A stretch of DNA of 64,000 bases. It comes from Blautia hominis. GTDB lineage: Bacteria; Bacillota; Clostridia; Lachnospirales; Lachnospiraceae. Of this stretch, positions 7,787 to 16,830 are shown in pieces (position 1 is the stretch's first letter; the number at the start of each line of letters is the position of its first letter). The stretch is taken from assembly GCA_002270465.1 (NCBI GenBank), contig NQOF01000001.1, forward strand, positions 126,501 to 190,500, written 5' to 3'. The notes beneath the pieces were generated by a model that saw only the letters and a program-made list of their open reading frames with translations, had not been told where the DNA came from and ran no database searches. A program made the position numbers and the translations under genes.

Positions 7787-8778
7787 CACCGAAAGAAAAC
7801 TTTCTGGAAACTATAAAAAAAGACGGAAAACCGGACCGTCTGGTCAACCAGTACCAGCCCTTTGTACCGATCATGAATGATCCTTTACAGAAATTCACCA
7901 GAGGAAACCGGGTAAGAGGCAAAACTTCTGTGGATAAGTGGGGGACTGAGATCCTCTTCCCCGAGGACGCCCCCGGTCCCATGCCACACGTTACAGAATC
8001 CAACAAAGTATGCCCGGATGTGACCGAATGGCAGAAATCCGTAAAGGTACCTGATCTGGTCGCAAACTGCAGCGACGGATGGGAGGATGCCCTTCAATCG
8101 GCGGCCCAAGTAGACCGCAGTGAAAAACTGGTGCTTGGCTTCATGGGAACCGGAATCTTTGAGCAGAGCCATTTTCTCATGGGCTTTGAGGATGCCCTTA
8201 TGAATCTGCTGCTGGAACCGGAATCTATGAAAGAACTGGTGGATGCCATTGCAGAGTACCGTTTCCAGTATGCCAAACTGCTTGTTGATAATCTGCACCC
8301 GGATATCATCCTCTCACATGATGACTGGGGTTCCAAAACCAGCCTGTTCATGCAGCCTGACATCTGGAGAGGATTTTTCAAAGAGCATTACCGCCGTATC
8401 TACGGATATATGCACGACCACGGCGTTTTGGTCATGCACCATGCAGACTCTTTCCTGGAACCTATCGTTGAGGACATGGCAGAGATCGGTGTGGATGTAT
8501 GGCAGGGAGTGCTGCCGGAAAATGACATATTAAAACTGCAGAAACAGCTTGACGGGCGTATGACCCTCATGGGAGGCATTGACGCTACCATAGACCGGGA
8601 AGATGCCACGGAAGAAGAGATCCGTGCAGATGTGCGCAGAGCCTGCAGTACCTATGGCCCGGGCGGACACTTCATCCCCTGTATGACTTACGGCCTTGCA
8701 GGTACTATTTATCCCAGAACAGACGAGATCATAGCCGATGAGATTGAAGCCTACAACAGAGAGAACAGTCCTGTCTGA
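7780..8778 (+). CDS. URO-D-superfamily enzyme, His-His-x-Asp variant
   Basis: 332 residues. The ATG overlaps the stop of the preceding gene (ATGCTGA), indicating translational coupling. It shares LSHDDWGS (about residue 173), VDVWQG and MGGIDAT with the family. At the place where the preceding paralog has His-Ser-Cys-Gly, it reads MHHADS (about 222), so the Cys ligand is absent. The third paralog in this window (47293) has the same HHxD arrangement and the same 332-residue length, and is its closest relative here. The role is unknown: a methyltransferase with an altered metal site, or another lyase-like activity on the imported compound. Confidence 0.82.
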   Translation: MLTPKENFLETIKKDGKPDRLVNQYQPFVPIMNDPLQKFTRGNRVRGKTSVDKWGTEILFPEDAPGPMPHVTESNKVCPDVTEWQKSVKVPDLVANCSDGWEDALQSAAQVDRSEKLVLGFMGTGIFEQSHFLMGFEDALMNLLLEPESMKELVDAIAEYRFQYAKLLVDNLHPDIILSHDDWGSKTSLFMQPDIWRGFFKEHYRRIYGYMHDHGVLVMHHADSFLEPIVEDMAEIGVDVWQGVLPENDILKLQKQLDGRMTLMGGIDATIDREDATEEEIRADVRRACSTYGPGGHFIPCMTYGLAGTIYPRTDEIIADEIEAYNRENSPV

Positions 8779-8853
8779 CCGGCGGACGGCGAAGCGTAAA
8801 CGGGAAAGCTTTTCGTCTCCGCCTGACAAGGATGTTTTCTAATTTTAAGATTT

Positions 8854-8892
8854 GCCACAGGATATTTCGGTATCCTGTGGCTTTTCTGTTTT
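8854..8892 (+). terminator. intrinsic terminator of the first URO-D operon
   Basis: A perfect 11-base stem (GCCACAGGATA / TATCCTGTGGC), six-base loop TTTCGG and tail TTTTCTGTTTT. It also lies at the 3' end of the convergent recombinase remnant, so it marks the junction between the operon and the mobile DNA. Confidence 0.9.
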
Positions 8893-10137
8893 AGACCTGC
8901 CCTACAAAATTGAAGTACACGTCAATCTGCTGGGTGTAGTTCTTCTTTTTCCACGGCTCGCTTCGTTCATGCACCACGATTTTCTCAATGAACTCCCGCA
9001 CGATTTCCGGCGTCAGTTCTTGAATCTCCGTGTACCGCTGTACCACCTTGAGAAAGCGGTCTGCATTCAGCATTCGCTCTTTCTCCGTGTTGATTTCCTG
9101 TTCCAGCATTTCACTGCGGATTGTCAGCTCCTGTTTTTCTTCTTCGTAACCGCCCGTCAGCGCCTTAAACTGAGTTTCCGAAAGGTTCGCCAACGCAAGC
9201 TGTTCAAAGGCGGCGCGGAACAGCTTTTCTAAATCCGCAAGCCGTTTCTGCGCCCTGTCCAATTCATTGACTTTGGCGGACAATTCCTTTTTGAGCTGGC
9301 TGCTGTGCTTGTCCATCGCCCGCCGGAGGAATTCCTCGGTGTGCTCCCGCGCTTCCTGCGTAACCCGCTGAATCTCCGCCAGCACGATCTCGTACAGTGC
9401 CATGACCTTGACGGTATGCGGGGTACAGTCCTCTTTATGTCCGTGGTAAGTACCGCAGGTATATGTATACTGGCTTTCGTTCCAACTTCCGCACCGGCAG
9501 AAGTAGTGCCGTTTTCCGCAGTCTGCACAGTAGACCATACCGGACAGCAGATCCATCTCGCCCATTTTATTTGGACGGCGTTTGCCCGCCCGTACCTTCT
9601 GCACAATCTCCCATGTTTCCATGTCGATCAGCGGCTCGTGGGTATGCTCAAAGCGGAGCTGCTTTTCCAGGGGATTCCGCTTTCTTTTCTTGCTCTTGAA
9701 GGATGGACTGTAACTGCGGCAGTTGATGGTGTTGCCGATGTACTCCTCCCGTTCCAAAATGTCTGCCACGGTAGAGCCACACCATTCATAGGGCTTATTC
9801 TCATTCAGATTGGTATGGCGGACGCCGTTGGTGCGAAACTCATAAACAGTGGGCGTCAGAATTTGGTCAGCCCTCAGTATCCGTGCAATTTTGTCAGGGC
9901 CAAGTCCGCTGGCGCACAGGGCAAAAATTCGCCGCACCACAGGCGCGGTGTCCTCATTGGGAATAATCTGCTTACGGCTTTTCGGGTTTTTTCGATAGCC
10001 GTAAGGCGCCTTTGTGCCGATGCGTTCCCCACGCCGTTCAGCGTGTCCACGTTGTCGTTGATGGCGATGTAACGGACATTGTAGCTTGCAAAGGTTTCTT
10101 CCAACAGGATACCCACCGTTGCAGGCTTTGCCTGCAA
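8891..10137 (-). pseudogene. broken large serine recombinase (TnpX/TndX-like)
   Basis: The C-terminal two thirds are intact in one frame: GTKAPYGYRK, the zinc-ribbon region YCADCGKRHYFC with two further Cys, a coiled coil, and the usual end IEKIVVHE...YFNFVGQV. Upstream, the family strand VRYIAINDNVDT is read in a different frame. It joins directly to the GERIGTKAPYG segment, so about 40 residues between them are missing and the frame is shifted near 10035-10060. The catalytic N-terminal domain with the active Ser is not found. This is therefore a dead recombinase, left from a Tn4451- or ICE-like element. A frame from 10240 can be read through but its N-terminus is not recombinase. Confidence 0.85.
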
Positions 10138-10202
10138 GCGGTTTGCGTGGGGAATGGCATTCCCCTATTCCTGCCTTAACTTCAAACCTTGCGGTTTGGC
10201 GT

Positions 10203-10322
10203 TCAGTCTCCTTCCGCAAGCGGCAGGGCAGACGCTTCATTCCCGTTGTAAAGCATCCAGTCGAATACCTCCCTTACTGTCTCGGCCTGCGGGCCTCCCA
10301 GTATTTCCGTCACCAGTTTCAC
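10203..10322 (-). CDS. small ORF of unknown function, probably element-derived
   Basis: 39 codons from a GTG at 10322 with a perfect AGGAGG five bases upstream; stop TGA at 10203. The product is acidic and opens MKLVTEILGG, then has a helical middle (ETVREVFDWML) and ends LPLAEGD. The first two thirds look like a real helical domain and the end may be truncated. It lies between the recombinase remnant and the LysR gene, in sequence that looks element-derived. I do not recognise it. Confidence 0.4.
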   Translation of the reverse strand: MKLVTEILGGPQAETVREVFDWMLYNGNEASALPLAEGD

Positions 10323-10424
10323 TGGTTCCTCCTTTCCCTTGAACTACTCAATCTAACGGTTTATAAGAGCGTAAAAGTAAGTATAGGATTTCGTGTACTT
10401 GGTGTAATAGACAATCAGCTAAAG

Positions 10425-11279
10425 CTAAAAGTTATCATTTTCAATCCGATGAAAGAACGAAGATAGTTTTTTCTGGTTCGCTGTCAAACAGATACAATAA
10501 TAGGTGGCATGGGCTTCTTCATCAAGAATAGGAATGATGACCCGGTTTAACGGTTTCCCCTCTCTTTCCATAACAACATCAGAGGTAAAGGATGGCAGCG
10601 CAGAAGCCTGCACCACTTCTTGGAATACCGAATAATCATCTTGCAGGAGAAAATGGGTTGCTTTCATTTTTTCCATGTGCATATGATGCCAAAAACCAAT
10701 TTTGGAATGCAGTAGCATGGTTTCTCCGTCTAAATCTTTTAGATGAAGCCCCTTTTTCCCAGATAGCGCGTGGCCCGGTGGCAGAGAAAAAAAGAGTTGT
10801 TCTTCTCCATATTTTGTGCAATAGACATTCGGCTCATTTATCAGAGTGGGTGCTACGATTATGTGAAAGGTTCCATCCAGCAGCCCCTGCATCAATTTAT
10901 CCGGCTCCTTTATCTCGGAGGAAATCGTCATTTCTGGATAAATGGTGTTCAGCATCGGGACGATGTTCCACAAGGGAGCAGGAGCGCAGGAACCGACTGC
11001 TATGGTGCGCTGGTTGCGATCAAGCGCACGAACACCGTTGACCATATCCTGAATTTGAGTTGTTATTTTTTGCGCGTACTGTACAGCCAACTCTCCATTG
11101 GAGTTTAATGCAATCTTATTCTTTTGCCGGTCAAATAGTGTTACCCCAAGATCATTCTCCAGTCTTTGCATGGAACGGCTGATGGCCGGTTGCGATAAGT
11201 GCAGTCTTTCAGCAGCTTTCGACAACGTGCCTTGTTCTGCTATGGAAATTAACTGTTCTAATTGCTGCGTGTCAATCAT
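10425..11279 (-). CDS. LysR-family transcriptional regulator
   Basis: 284 residues, ATG at 11279 with GGAGGG five bases upstream. The N-terminal winged helix-turn-helix is clear (LSKAAERLHLSQPAISRSMQRLE, broken here by position about 18-40). The rest is a periplasmic-binding-like effector domain. It is divergent from the aldo/keto reductase gene, and the 174-base gap contains the inverted repeat CTATGC-N7-GCATAG, a likely binding site. By the usual LysR pattern it should repress itself and activate the divergent oxidoreductase operon in response to a small molecule. By analogy with E. coli YqhC (an AraC-type regulator of yqhD/dkgA) a reactive aldehyde is possible. The effector is inference. 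Confidence 0.9.
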   Translation of the reverse strand: MIDTQQLEQLISIAEQGTLSKAAERLHLSQPAISRSMQRLENDLGVTLFDRQKNKIALNSNGELAVQYAQKITTQIQDMVNGVRALDRNQRTIAVGSCAPAPLWNIVPMLNTIYPEMTISSEIKEPDKLMQGLLDGTFHIIVAPTLINEPNVYCTKYGEEQLFFSLPPGHALSGKKGLHLKDLDGETMLLHSKIGFWHHMHMEKMKATHFLLQDDYSVFQEVVQASALPSFTSDVVMEREGKPLNRVIIPILDEEAHATYYCICLTANQKKLSSFFHRIENDNF

Positions 11280-11351
11280 ATCGTCCCTCCTTGCTTACGA
11301 AATAGGTATTTTATTTATTATACTTTATTTTATTTGACTTTTCAATATCCA

Positions 11352-11418
11352 CTATGCGTTTAGAGCATAGCAGATAAAAGAATCGGCATTGTACTTTTTA
11401 CGATGCCGCTTTTATAAT
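11352..11418 (+). promoter_or_regulatory. LysR operator and promoter of the oxidoreductase operon
   Basis: Inverted repeat CTATGC (11352-11357) and GCATAG (11365-11370) lie upstream of TTGTAC (11389-11394), an 18-base spacer and TATAAT (11413-11418). The operator lies just upstream of the -35 element, where LysR activators bind. Confidence 0.65.
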
Positions 11419-11453
11419 AAATGTAAGAACACAGAGAATTAGGAGGGAATAAC

Positions 11454-12305
11454 GTGCAGTATGTAACATTAAATGACGGTATTCAAATGCCGCTCATGGG
11501 CTATGGTGTTTTTCAAATTACAGATGCTTTGCAGTGTGAACAGTGCGTTAAGGACGCGCTTGAGGTGGGATACCGCCTGATTGATACAGCGGCGGCATAC
11601 CAAAACGAAGAAGCGGTGGGGGCGGCAATTTATTCCTCCGGCATTTCGAGAGAGGATTTGTTTATCACAACAAAGCTCTGGATTCAGGATGCCGGGTATG
11701 AAAGTACGTTGAAAGCCTTCGATGCTTCTTTGCAGAAGCTGGGGCTGGATTATTTGGATTTATACCTCATCCACCAACCCTTTGGCGATTACTACGGCGC
11801 ATGGCGGGCAATGGGAAAATTGCAGAAAGACGGCTTGATTCGCGCCATTGGCGTCTGCAATTTTTCGCCGGATCGTCTGATTGACCTGTGCATGAACAGC
11901 GAAACCACACCCGCCGTCAATCAAATCGAAATTCATCCTTTCTATCAGCAGAACGATGCCTTAAAGATTATGGATGAGTTTGGAGTCAAACCGCAGGCGT
12001 GGGGGCCACTTTCGGAAGGGCAAAAGAATATTTTTAATAACAAGCTGCTGAAATCCATTGCCGCAAAACATGAAAGGACAGTGGCGCAAGTAATCCTGCG
12101 CTGGCACATTCAGAGAGGCGTGATTATTATCCCCAAAACGGTTCACAAAGAACGCATGGTGGAAAACATGAATATTTGGGATTTTGAACTGACCGAGCCG
12201 GAAATGCAGTCGATTGCCACAATGGATATTGGTCACAGCGAAATCATTGACCACCACTGCTGGTGTACGGCCACGCAGCTCAACGGATTAAAAATCCACG
12301 AATGA
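11454..12305 (+). CDS. aldo/keto reductase
   Basis: 283 residues; GTG start with AGGAGGG upstream. A classic AKR barrel: GYRLIDTAAAYQNE holds the catalytic Asp and Tyr, TKLW the Lys, and YLIHQP the His; the C-terminal IIPKTVHKERMVEN binds the NADPH phosphate. It resembles the DkgA/YtbE group that reduces methylglyoxal and 2,5-diketogluconate. It is the first gene of the LysR-controlled operon, 16 bases before the CMD gene. The neighbouring iron alcohol dehydrogenase points to carbonyl reduction as the shared theme. Confidence 0.92.
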   Translation: MQYVTLNDGIQMPLMGYGVFQITDALQCEQCVKDALEVGYRLIDTAAAYQNEEAVGAAIYSSGISREDLFITTKLWIQDAGYESTLKAFDASLQKLGLDYLDLYLIHQPFGDYYGAWRAMGKLQKDGLIRAIGVCNFSPDRLIDLCMNSETTPAVNQIEIHPFYQQNDALKIMDEFGVKPQAWGPLSEGQKNIFNNKLLKSIAAKHERTVAQVILRWHIQRGVIIIPKTVHKERMVENMNIWDFELTEPEMQSIATMDIGHSEIIDHHCWCTATQLNGLKIHE

Positions 12306-12321
12306 TAAGGAGGTTTATCAA

Positions 12322-13065
12322 ATGAGAAACAATTATCTTTCAAGATTTCAAACAACTGATCCTGAATTTTATCAGTTGTTTGAAGCCTTTGCCGAACATG
12401 AGGCCGTAAAGGAACCGGAGGTTATACTTGACGAAAAAAAGCGCTGTTTGGCAATTTTAGCTACCCTTCTTGGTTGTCAGGGAATTGACCTGTACAAAGA
12501 TGTACTGCGTGAAGCCTTAAAGCAGGATGTTTCGCCGGTTGAAGTGAAAGAAACCGTATACCAAGCGGTTGCCTACTTGGGAATTGGCCGAGTATACCCT
12601 TTCCTGAAAGCGACAAATGATGTTCTTACAGATATGGGAATTGCCCTCCCGACCGCAGGGCAGGCCACTACCACACCTGAAACAAGGCTTGAGCAAGGGA
12701 GTCAGGCACAGGCTGATATTTTCGGATCGGATTGGAAAGATTTCTATAAATCCGGTCCGGTGGAAACCCGTCATATGAACCGCTGGCTGGCTGCGAATTG
12801 CTTTGGCGATTATTATACGAGGAACGGTTTGGACAAAAAACTGCGGGAAATGATTACCTTTTGTTTTTTGTCCGCACAGGGTACGGAGCCACAGCTAAAG
12901 GGGCATATCAACGGAAATTTTTCAGTCGGAAACGACAAGGCGTTTTTGATTGCCGTAGCGTCACAGTGTATGCCCTATATCGGTTATCCGAGGACACTCA
13001 ATACTTTGCGCTGCATCAATGAGGTTGTAAAGGAAAACGAAGAAAACGCAGGAGGTGCAAAATGA
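12322..13065 (+). CDS. tandem carboxymuconolactone decarboxylase-like (AhpD fold) protein
   Basis: 247 residues with two CMD-type repeats (about 35-110 and 150-235). The usual catalytic Cys-x-x-Cys of AhpD is not seen: the first repeat has a single Cys in LLGCQG, so peroxidase-reductase activity is unlikely by that mechanism. Such fused CMD proteins commonly accompany aldo/keto reductase and cupin genes in Firmicute redox operons. GGAGG lies upstream of the ATG, and the 3' end overlaps the cupin gene start by four bases (ATGA), so they are co-translated. The precise reaction is unknown. Confidence 0.85.
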   Translation: MRNNYLSRFQTTDPEFYQLFEAFAEHEAVKEPEVILDEKKRCLAILATLLGCQGIDLYKDVLREALKQDVSPVEVKETVYQAVAYLGIGRVYPFLKATNDVLTDMGIALPTAGQATTTPETRLEQGSQAQADIFGSDWKDFYKSGPVETRHMNRWLAANCFGDYYTRNGLDKKLREMITFCFLSAQGTEPQLKGHINGNFSVGNDKAFLIAVASQCMPYIGYPRTLNTLRCINEVVKENEENAGGAK

Positions 13066-13472
13066 ATCGTCTGGAAGATATAAAAAGCGAAAGCCCGTTT
13101 CCGGTAGGAGAAGAAAACACGACGTTCGCAAAGTGTTTTATCGGGAAAAGCTACCTAAGTTATTTGTCAGAGCAGCAGATCGGGATTGCCAATGTCACCT
13201 TTGAGCCGGGATGCCGGAATCATTGGCATATCCATCATGGCGGCGGACAGATCCTGCTGTGTACTGCGGGACGGGGCTATTATCAGGCATGGGGACAGGA
13301 AGCAAGAGAACTTCATCCCGGAGATGTCGTCAATATTCCGCCGGAGGAAAAGCATTGGCATGGGGCAGCCCCCGACAGTTGGTTTTCTCATATTGCAATA
13401 TCCGTTCCAGCAGAAAATGTAGGCTGTGAATGGCTGGAGCCTGTAACGGACGAATACGTTGTCTTAAAATAA
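13062..13472 (+). CDS. cupin-domain protein
   Basis: 136 residues, a single cupin barrel. The first motif is NHWHIHHGGGQ, with Gln where the usual Glu would sit, and the second is PGDVVNIPPEEKHWHG. The His residues can hold one metal ion. It is translationally coupled to the CMD gene, and the pair recurs in similar operons. This suggests a joint step on a quinone, lactone or dicarbonyl; the substrate is not known. Confidence 0.88.
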   Translation: MNRLEDIKSESPFPVGEENTTFAKCFIGKSYLSYLSEQQIGIANVTFEPGCRNHWHIHHGGGQILLCTAGRGYYQAWGQEARELHPGDVVNIPPEEKHWHGAAPDSWFSHIAISVPAENVGCEWLEPVTDEYVVLK

Positions 13473-13494
13473 TCTAAATCAGGAGGAAAAAACA

Positions 13495-14685
13495 ATGAGT
13501 TTTAATTTTGGAATTTCTACAAATGCAATGTTTGGAGCAGGACAGTTGGGCAATCTTCATACGCAGCTTAACGCCCCCATGGGTGCTGTGCAGGGGAAAA
13601 AGGCGCTGGTGGTCATCTCCAACGGAAAGTCCACCCGCAGCAATGGGTATCTGGAACGTCTGGAAGACGAGCTGGCGCAGGCCGGTGTGGAATATGTGAT
13701 TTTTGATAAGATTTCTGCCAATCCCACCAAGCCGATCGTGGAGGAAGGCGGCAGATTTGCAAAAGAGAACGGCTGCGACTTCATCGTTGCGCTCGGCGGC
13801 GGTTCTGTAATAGATGCTTCTAAGGCCATTGGCATCATGGCAACGAATCCCAGCAATGATTTGTGGGATTATGTGATGTTTGGAACAGGCAAAGGGCAGT
13901 GGCCGCCGGTTCCGTCCCTTCCCATCGTGGCGATTACAACGACTGCCGGAACCGGCTCCGAAACCGATGCGGGCGCTGTTATTACCAATCCGGCAACAGA
14001 GGAAAAGACGGGAGTGTTTGGCACCGGCACGATGCCTGTTCTCGCAATCATTGATCCGGAACTGATGCTCAGTGTTCCCGCCAAGTTTAAGGCTTATCAG
14101 GGCTTTGACGCGCTGTTCCACAGCACAGAGGGGTTTATCTCCAATAAACGCAATGAAATGAGCAAAATGGTTGCCTGCGAAGCAATCAGAAACGTCAGCG
14201 GAAATTTGGCAGCGGCAATCCGCGAGCCGGAAAATGTAGAGGCTATGGGTAAGGTTGCATTCGGGAGCTACCTCTCCGGCATTCAGATGTGTGTCGGCTC
14301 CTGCACAAGCGCCCACCCGCTGGAACACGCATTAAGCGCCTACCATGAGAATCTTCCCCACGGCGCTGGTCTGATTATGATTTCCAAGGCTTTTTATCGT
14401 TTCTTTATCAACAAACATATCTGCGATGACTGTTTTATCGAGATGGCAAAGCTGATGGGGATGAGTTCGGCTAATCAGCCGGAGGATTTCATTACGGCGC
14501 TGGAACAGCTTCAGACAGACTGCGGCGTGGCCGACCTGAAGATGTCCGACTACGGCATTACGCCTGATGAATTTGAAAAAATGGCTCAGAACGCCAAGGA
14601 TACGTTGGGCGTAAACTTTGAGAATGATCCCTGTATGTTGAGCAATGCGGACTGCGTTACCATCTATCAGGAATCTTACAAATAA
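13495..14685 (+). CDS. iron-containing alcohol dehydrogenase (YqhD/BdhA-like)
   Basis: 396 residues, group III ADH. The NAD(P) region has ALGGGSVIDASKAIG (about residues 100-115) and TTTAGTGSE. The metal site has Asp and His in GFDALFHSTEGF, then two His residues in AHPLEHAL and NLPHGAG. It reduces aldehydes or oxidises alcohols in the cytoplasm. AGGAGG lies upstream of the start at 13495. Together with the aldo/keto reductase it resembles the E. coli yqhD-dkgA carbonyl-detoxification pair. Confidence 0.93.
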   Translation: MSFNFGISTNAMFGAGQLGNLHTQLNAPMGAVQGKKALVVISNGKSTRSNGYLERLEDELAQAGVEYVIFDKISANPTKPIVEEGGRFAKENGCDFIVALGGGSVIDASKAIGIMATNPSNDLWDYVMFGTGKGQWPPVPSLPIVAITTTAGTGSETDAGAVITNPATEEKTGVFGTGTMPVLAIIDPELMLSVPAKFKAYQGFDALFHSTEGFISNKRNEMSKMVACEAIRNVSGNLAAAIREPENVEAMGKVAFGSYLSGIQMCVGSCTSAHPLEHALSAYHENLPHGAGLIMISKAFYRFFINKHICDDCFIEMAKLMGMSSANQPEDFITALEQLQTDCGVADLKMSDYGITPDEFEKMAQNAKDTLGVNFENDPCMLSNADCVTIYQESYK

Positions 14686-14700
14686 TAGGAGGAAGCAATT

Positions 14701-15234
14701 ATGAGTAAAACGATTTTAGCAATCATATCAAGCCCTCGTAAGGGTGGAAATTCCGAAACGCTGGTAGAACAGTTTGTAAAGGGAGCAAAAGAAGCAGGGC
14801 ATTCTGTGGAAACAGTTTTCCTGCGGGACAAAAAAATTGCACCCTGCATCGCCTGTGAAGCCTGCCTGAAGAACGGCGGCACTTGCGTCCAAAAAGATGA
14901 TATGGCTGAAATCCTGAATAAGATTATCGCTGCTGATGTCATTGTGCTGTCCACGCCGGTGTACTACTATTCCATTTCAGCGCAACTGAAGGTGATGATC
15001 GACCGCACGCTGGCCGGTGGCGGGAAAATGAAGAATAAGGAATTTTACCTGATTGCTACGGCTGCTGACGGCAAACACGCGATGGACTGTACCATGAACG
15101 ATATGGAGGGATTTGTCGCCTGTGTTCCCGGCTCTGTTGTTAAGGGCAAAGTCTATGGTTCGGCATTCCATGTTGGCGATATTCAGGGCAATCCTGCGTT
15201 GGAGGAAGCCTATCATTACGGAAAAGACTGCTGA
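14701..15234 (+). CDS. iron-sulfur flavoprotein-like FMN reductase (paralog 1)
   Basis: 177 residues, flavodoxin-like fold of the NADPH-dependent FMN reductase type. The FMN phosphate loop is SSPRKGGNSET near residue 10. The segment CIACEACLKNGGTC (about 46-59) has the compact C-x2-C-x2-C-x6-C spacing that binds the 4Fe-4S cluster in archaeal iron-sulfur flavoprotein (Isf). The flavin-facing segment is STPVYYYSISAQLK. It has AGGAGG upstream, lies 15 bases after the ADH gene and is followed by an EFR1 ferredoxin. A paralog with the same Cys spacing is at 16831. Confidence 0.88.
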   Translation: MSKTILAIISSPRKGGNSETLVEQFVKGAKEAGHSVETVFLRDKKIAPCIACEACLKNGGTCVQKDDMAEILNKIIAADVIVLSTPVYYYSISAQLKVMIDRTLAGGGKMKNKEFYLIATAADGKHAMDCTMNDMEGFVACVPGSVVKGKVYGSAFHVGDIQGNPALEEAYHYGKDC

Positions 15235-15266
15235 TTGTTTTCAGACCAGAGAGGAAGGAGGCTGCA

Positions 15267-16037
15267 ATGATATTTTATTTTACCGCCACGGGCAATAGCC
15301 TGTATGTGGCGAAGCAACTGGATAAAAGCCCGATCAGCATCCCACAGATCATCCATCAAAAGGATTTGTCATTTGAGGATGAAACCATAGGAATTGTCTG
15401 CCCTATTTTCGGACATGAAGTACCGCCAATGGTGCGGGAGTTTTTGCAAAAAGCATCTTTTAAGACGACATATTTCTATATGGTGCTTACTTACGGGAAA
15501 CGTCACGGCGGCGCTGCGGAACTTGCTGATGAACTAACGGGGAGTTTAGGAATTGCGGCTGCTTATATCAATACTGTTTTAATGGCAGACAACTTTTTGC
15601 CTGCTTTCGATATGGAAGAAGAACGCAGGCTGGACAAAAAAGTGGATGAGCAGATAGCGGCCATCAGACTGGATATCCAAAACCGTAAATATGGGATTCA
15701 GCCCGCCACCGATGCAGACCGTGCGGCGCATCAGGAGTTTTTGTCACGAAGCAGTCAGCCGCCCGCAGAAAGATGGAAGAATTTTTACCGTATTACGGAA
15801 GCCTGTATCGGATGTGGAATCTGCGAAAAGGTTTGCCCGGCAAATTGCTTTCAGATAAAAAACGGTAAGGCGATACGAAAGGAAGATGGATGTCAGGCTT
15901 GCATGGCCTGCATCCACCATTGCCCACAGAAAGCGATTGCGCTGAATATGACGGAAAAGAATCCGAATGCCCGATACCGAAATGAACAGATTGCCCTCTC
16001 TGAAATTATTGCGGCAAATGATCAAACGAATTTGTGA
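15267..16037 (+). CDS. EFR1-type flavodoxin/ferredoxin fusion
   Basis: 256 residues. The N-terminal flavodoxin-like domain opens IFYFTATGNSLYVAK. The C-terminal domain (about 175-235) carries two 4Fe-4S motifs, CIGCGICEKVC and CQACMACIHHC, each followed by a Pro and a distant Cys-Pro. EFR1 proteins shuttle electrons between cytoplasmic flavins and Fe-S partners. It lies between an Fe-S flavoprotein and a flavodoxin lipoprotein, so it is a likely cytoplasmic electron donor in this block. Confidence 0.9.
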   Translation: MIFYFTATGNSLYVAKQLDKSPISIPQIIHQKDLSFEDETIGIVCPIFGHEVPPMVREFLQKASFKTTYFYMVLTYGKRHGGAAELADELTGSLGIAAAYINTVLMADNFLPAFDMEEERRLDKKVDEQIAAIRLDIQNRKYGIQPATDADRAAHQEFLSRSSQPPAERWKNFYRITEACIGCGICEKVCPANCFQIKNGKAIRKEDGCQACMACIHHCPQKAIALNMTEKNPNARYRNEQIALSEIIAANDQTNL

Positions 16038-16050
16038 AAGTTGGTGAACG

Positions 16051-16809
16051 ATGAAGAAAGTAATTAGCATGGCACTATCGGTTATGATGATATTTACGTT
16101 GGCTGCCTGCGGAAATAACGCTGCCATTGACGCGGACAAAGGATCGGGGCAGACTTCAAAAAGTGAAGTGGAATCCTCCAGCACTCCCAAGGAAAGCACC
16201 GCGCCAAATGAGCAGCAGCCCTCGGCATCGGAGTCTGCCGGATCTGACAGTCAAGCTGATGCGAAAACACTGGTCGTCTATTTCTCTGTGCCGGAAACCA
16301 CCGATCCTGACAATATGACCGAGGAACAAGAGAACAGTACAGTGGTTATCAACGGTGAGGTACTGGGTAACACGCAGTACATGGCAATGGTGATTGCAGA
16401 GAACACCGGGGCGGATTTGTTTCGTATTGAACCTGAAGCACCTTATACAACTGACCATTCGGCGCTTGTGGATCAGGCAAAGAAAGAGCAGACCGATGAA
16501 GCTCGTCCTGCGATTGCGGCTCAAATCGAAAATCTGGATCAATATGACACGATATTCGTGGGCTATCCCAACTGGTGGGGAGATATGCCAATGATCCTGT
16601 ACACTTTTTTTGACGAGTACGATTTTTCCGGGAAAAACATCATTCCTTTTAATACCCATGGCGGCAGTGGATTTTCAAATACGATCAGCACGATTAAGGA
16701 CTTGGAGTCAGGTGCAAATGTTGATGAGGATGGATTATCTATCAGCCGAAATAACATTCAAGATGCGGAAGCTGACATTATTAGTTGGCTTGACGGACTT
16801 GGATTCTAA
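16051..16809 (+). CDS. flavodoxin lipoprotein 1
   Basis: 252 residues. It has a signal peptide and lipobox FTLAAC (Cys about residue 20), a Ser/Gln/Glu-rich linker to about 70, then a flavodoxin domain. That domain has LVVYFSVPETTDPDN (FMN phosphate-loop region), VGYPNWWGDMP and a C-terminal NTHGGSGFSNT segment. The protein is therefore anchored on the outer face of the membrane while carrying a normally cytoplasmic FMN fold. The ribosome site is weak. It forms a series with 17386 and 18165. Confidence 0.87.
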   Translation: MKKVISMALSVMMIFTLAACGNNAAIDADKGSGQTSKSEVESSSTPKESTAPNEQQPSASESAGSDSQADAKTLVVYFSVPETTDPDNMTEEQENSTVVINGEVLGNTQYMAMVIAENTGADLFRIEPEAPYTTDHSALVDQAKKEQTDEARPAIAAQIENLDQYDTIFVGYPNWWGDMPMILYTFFDEYDFSGKNIIPFNTHGGSGFSNTISTIKDLESGANVDEDGLSISRNNIQDAEADIISWLDGLGF

Positions 16810-16830
16810 AAGTAAGGAGACGAGTTTAGA

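Noticed and set aside
8891-10240. Intact 449-residue recombinase
   Set aside because: The first 85 or so residues of this frame are not recombinase; the true family sequence changes frame near 10045 and the catalytic domain is absent.
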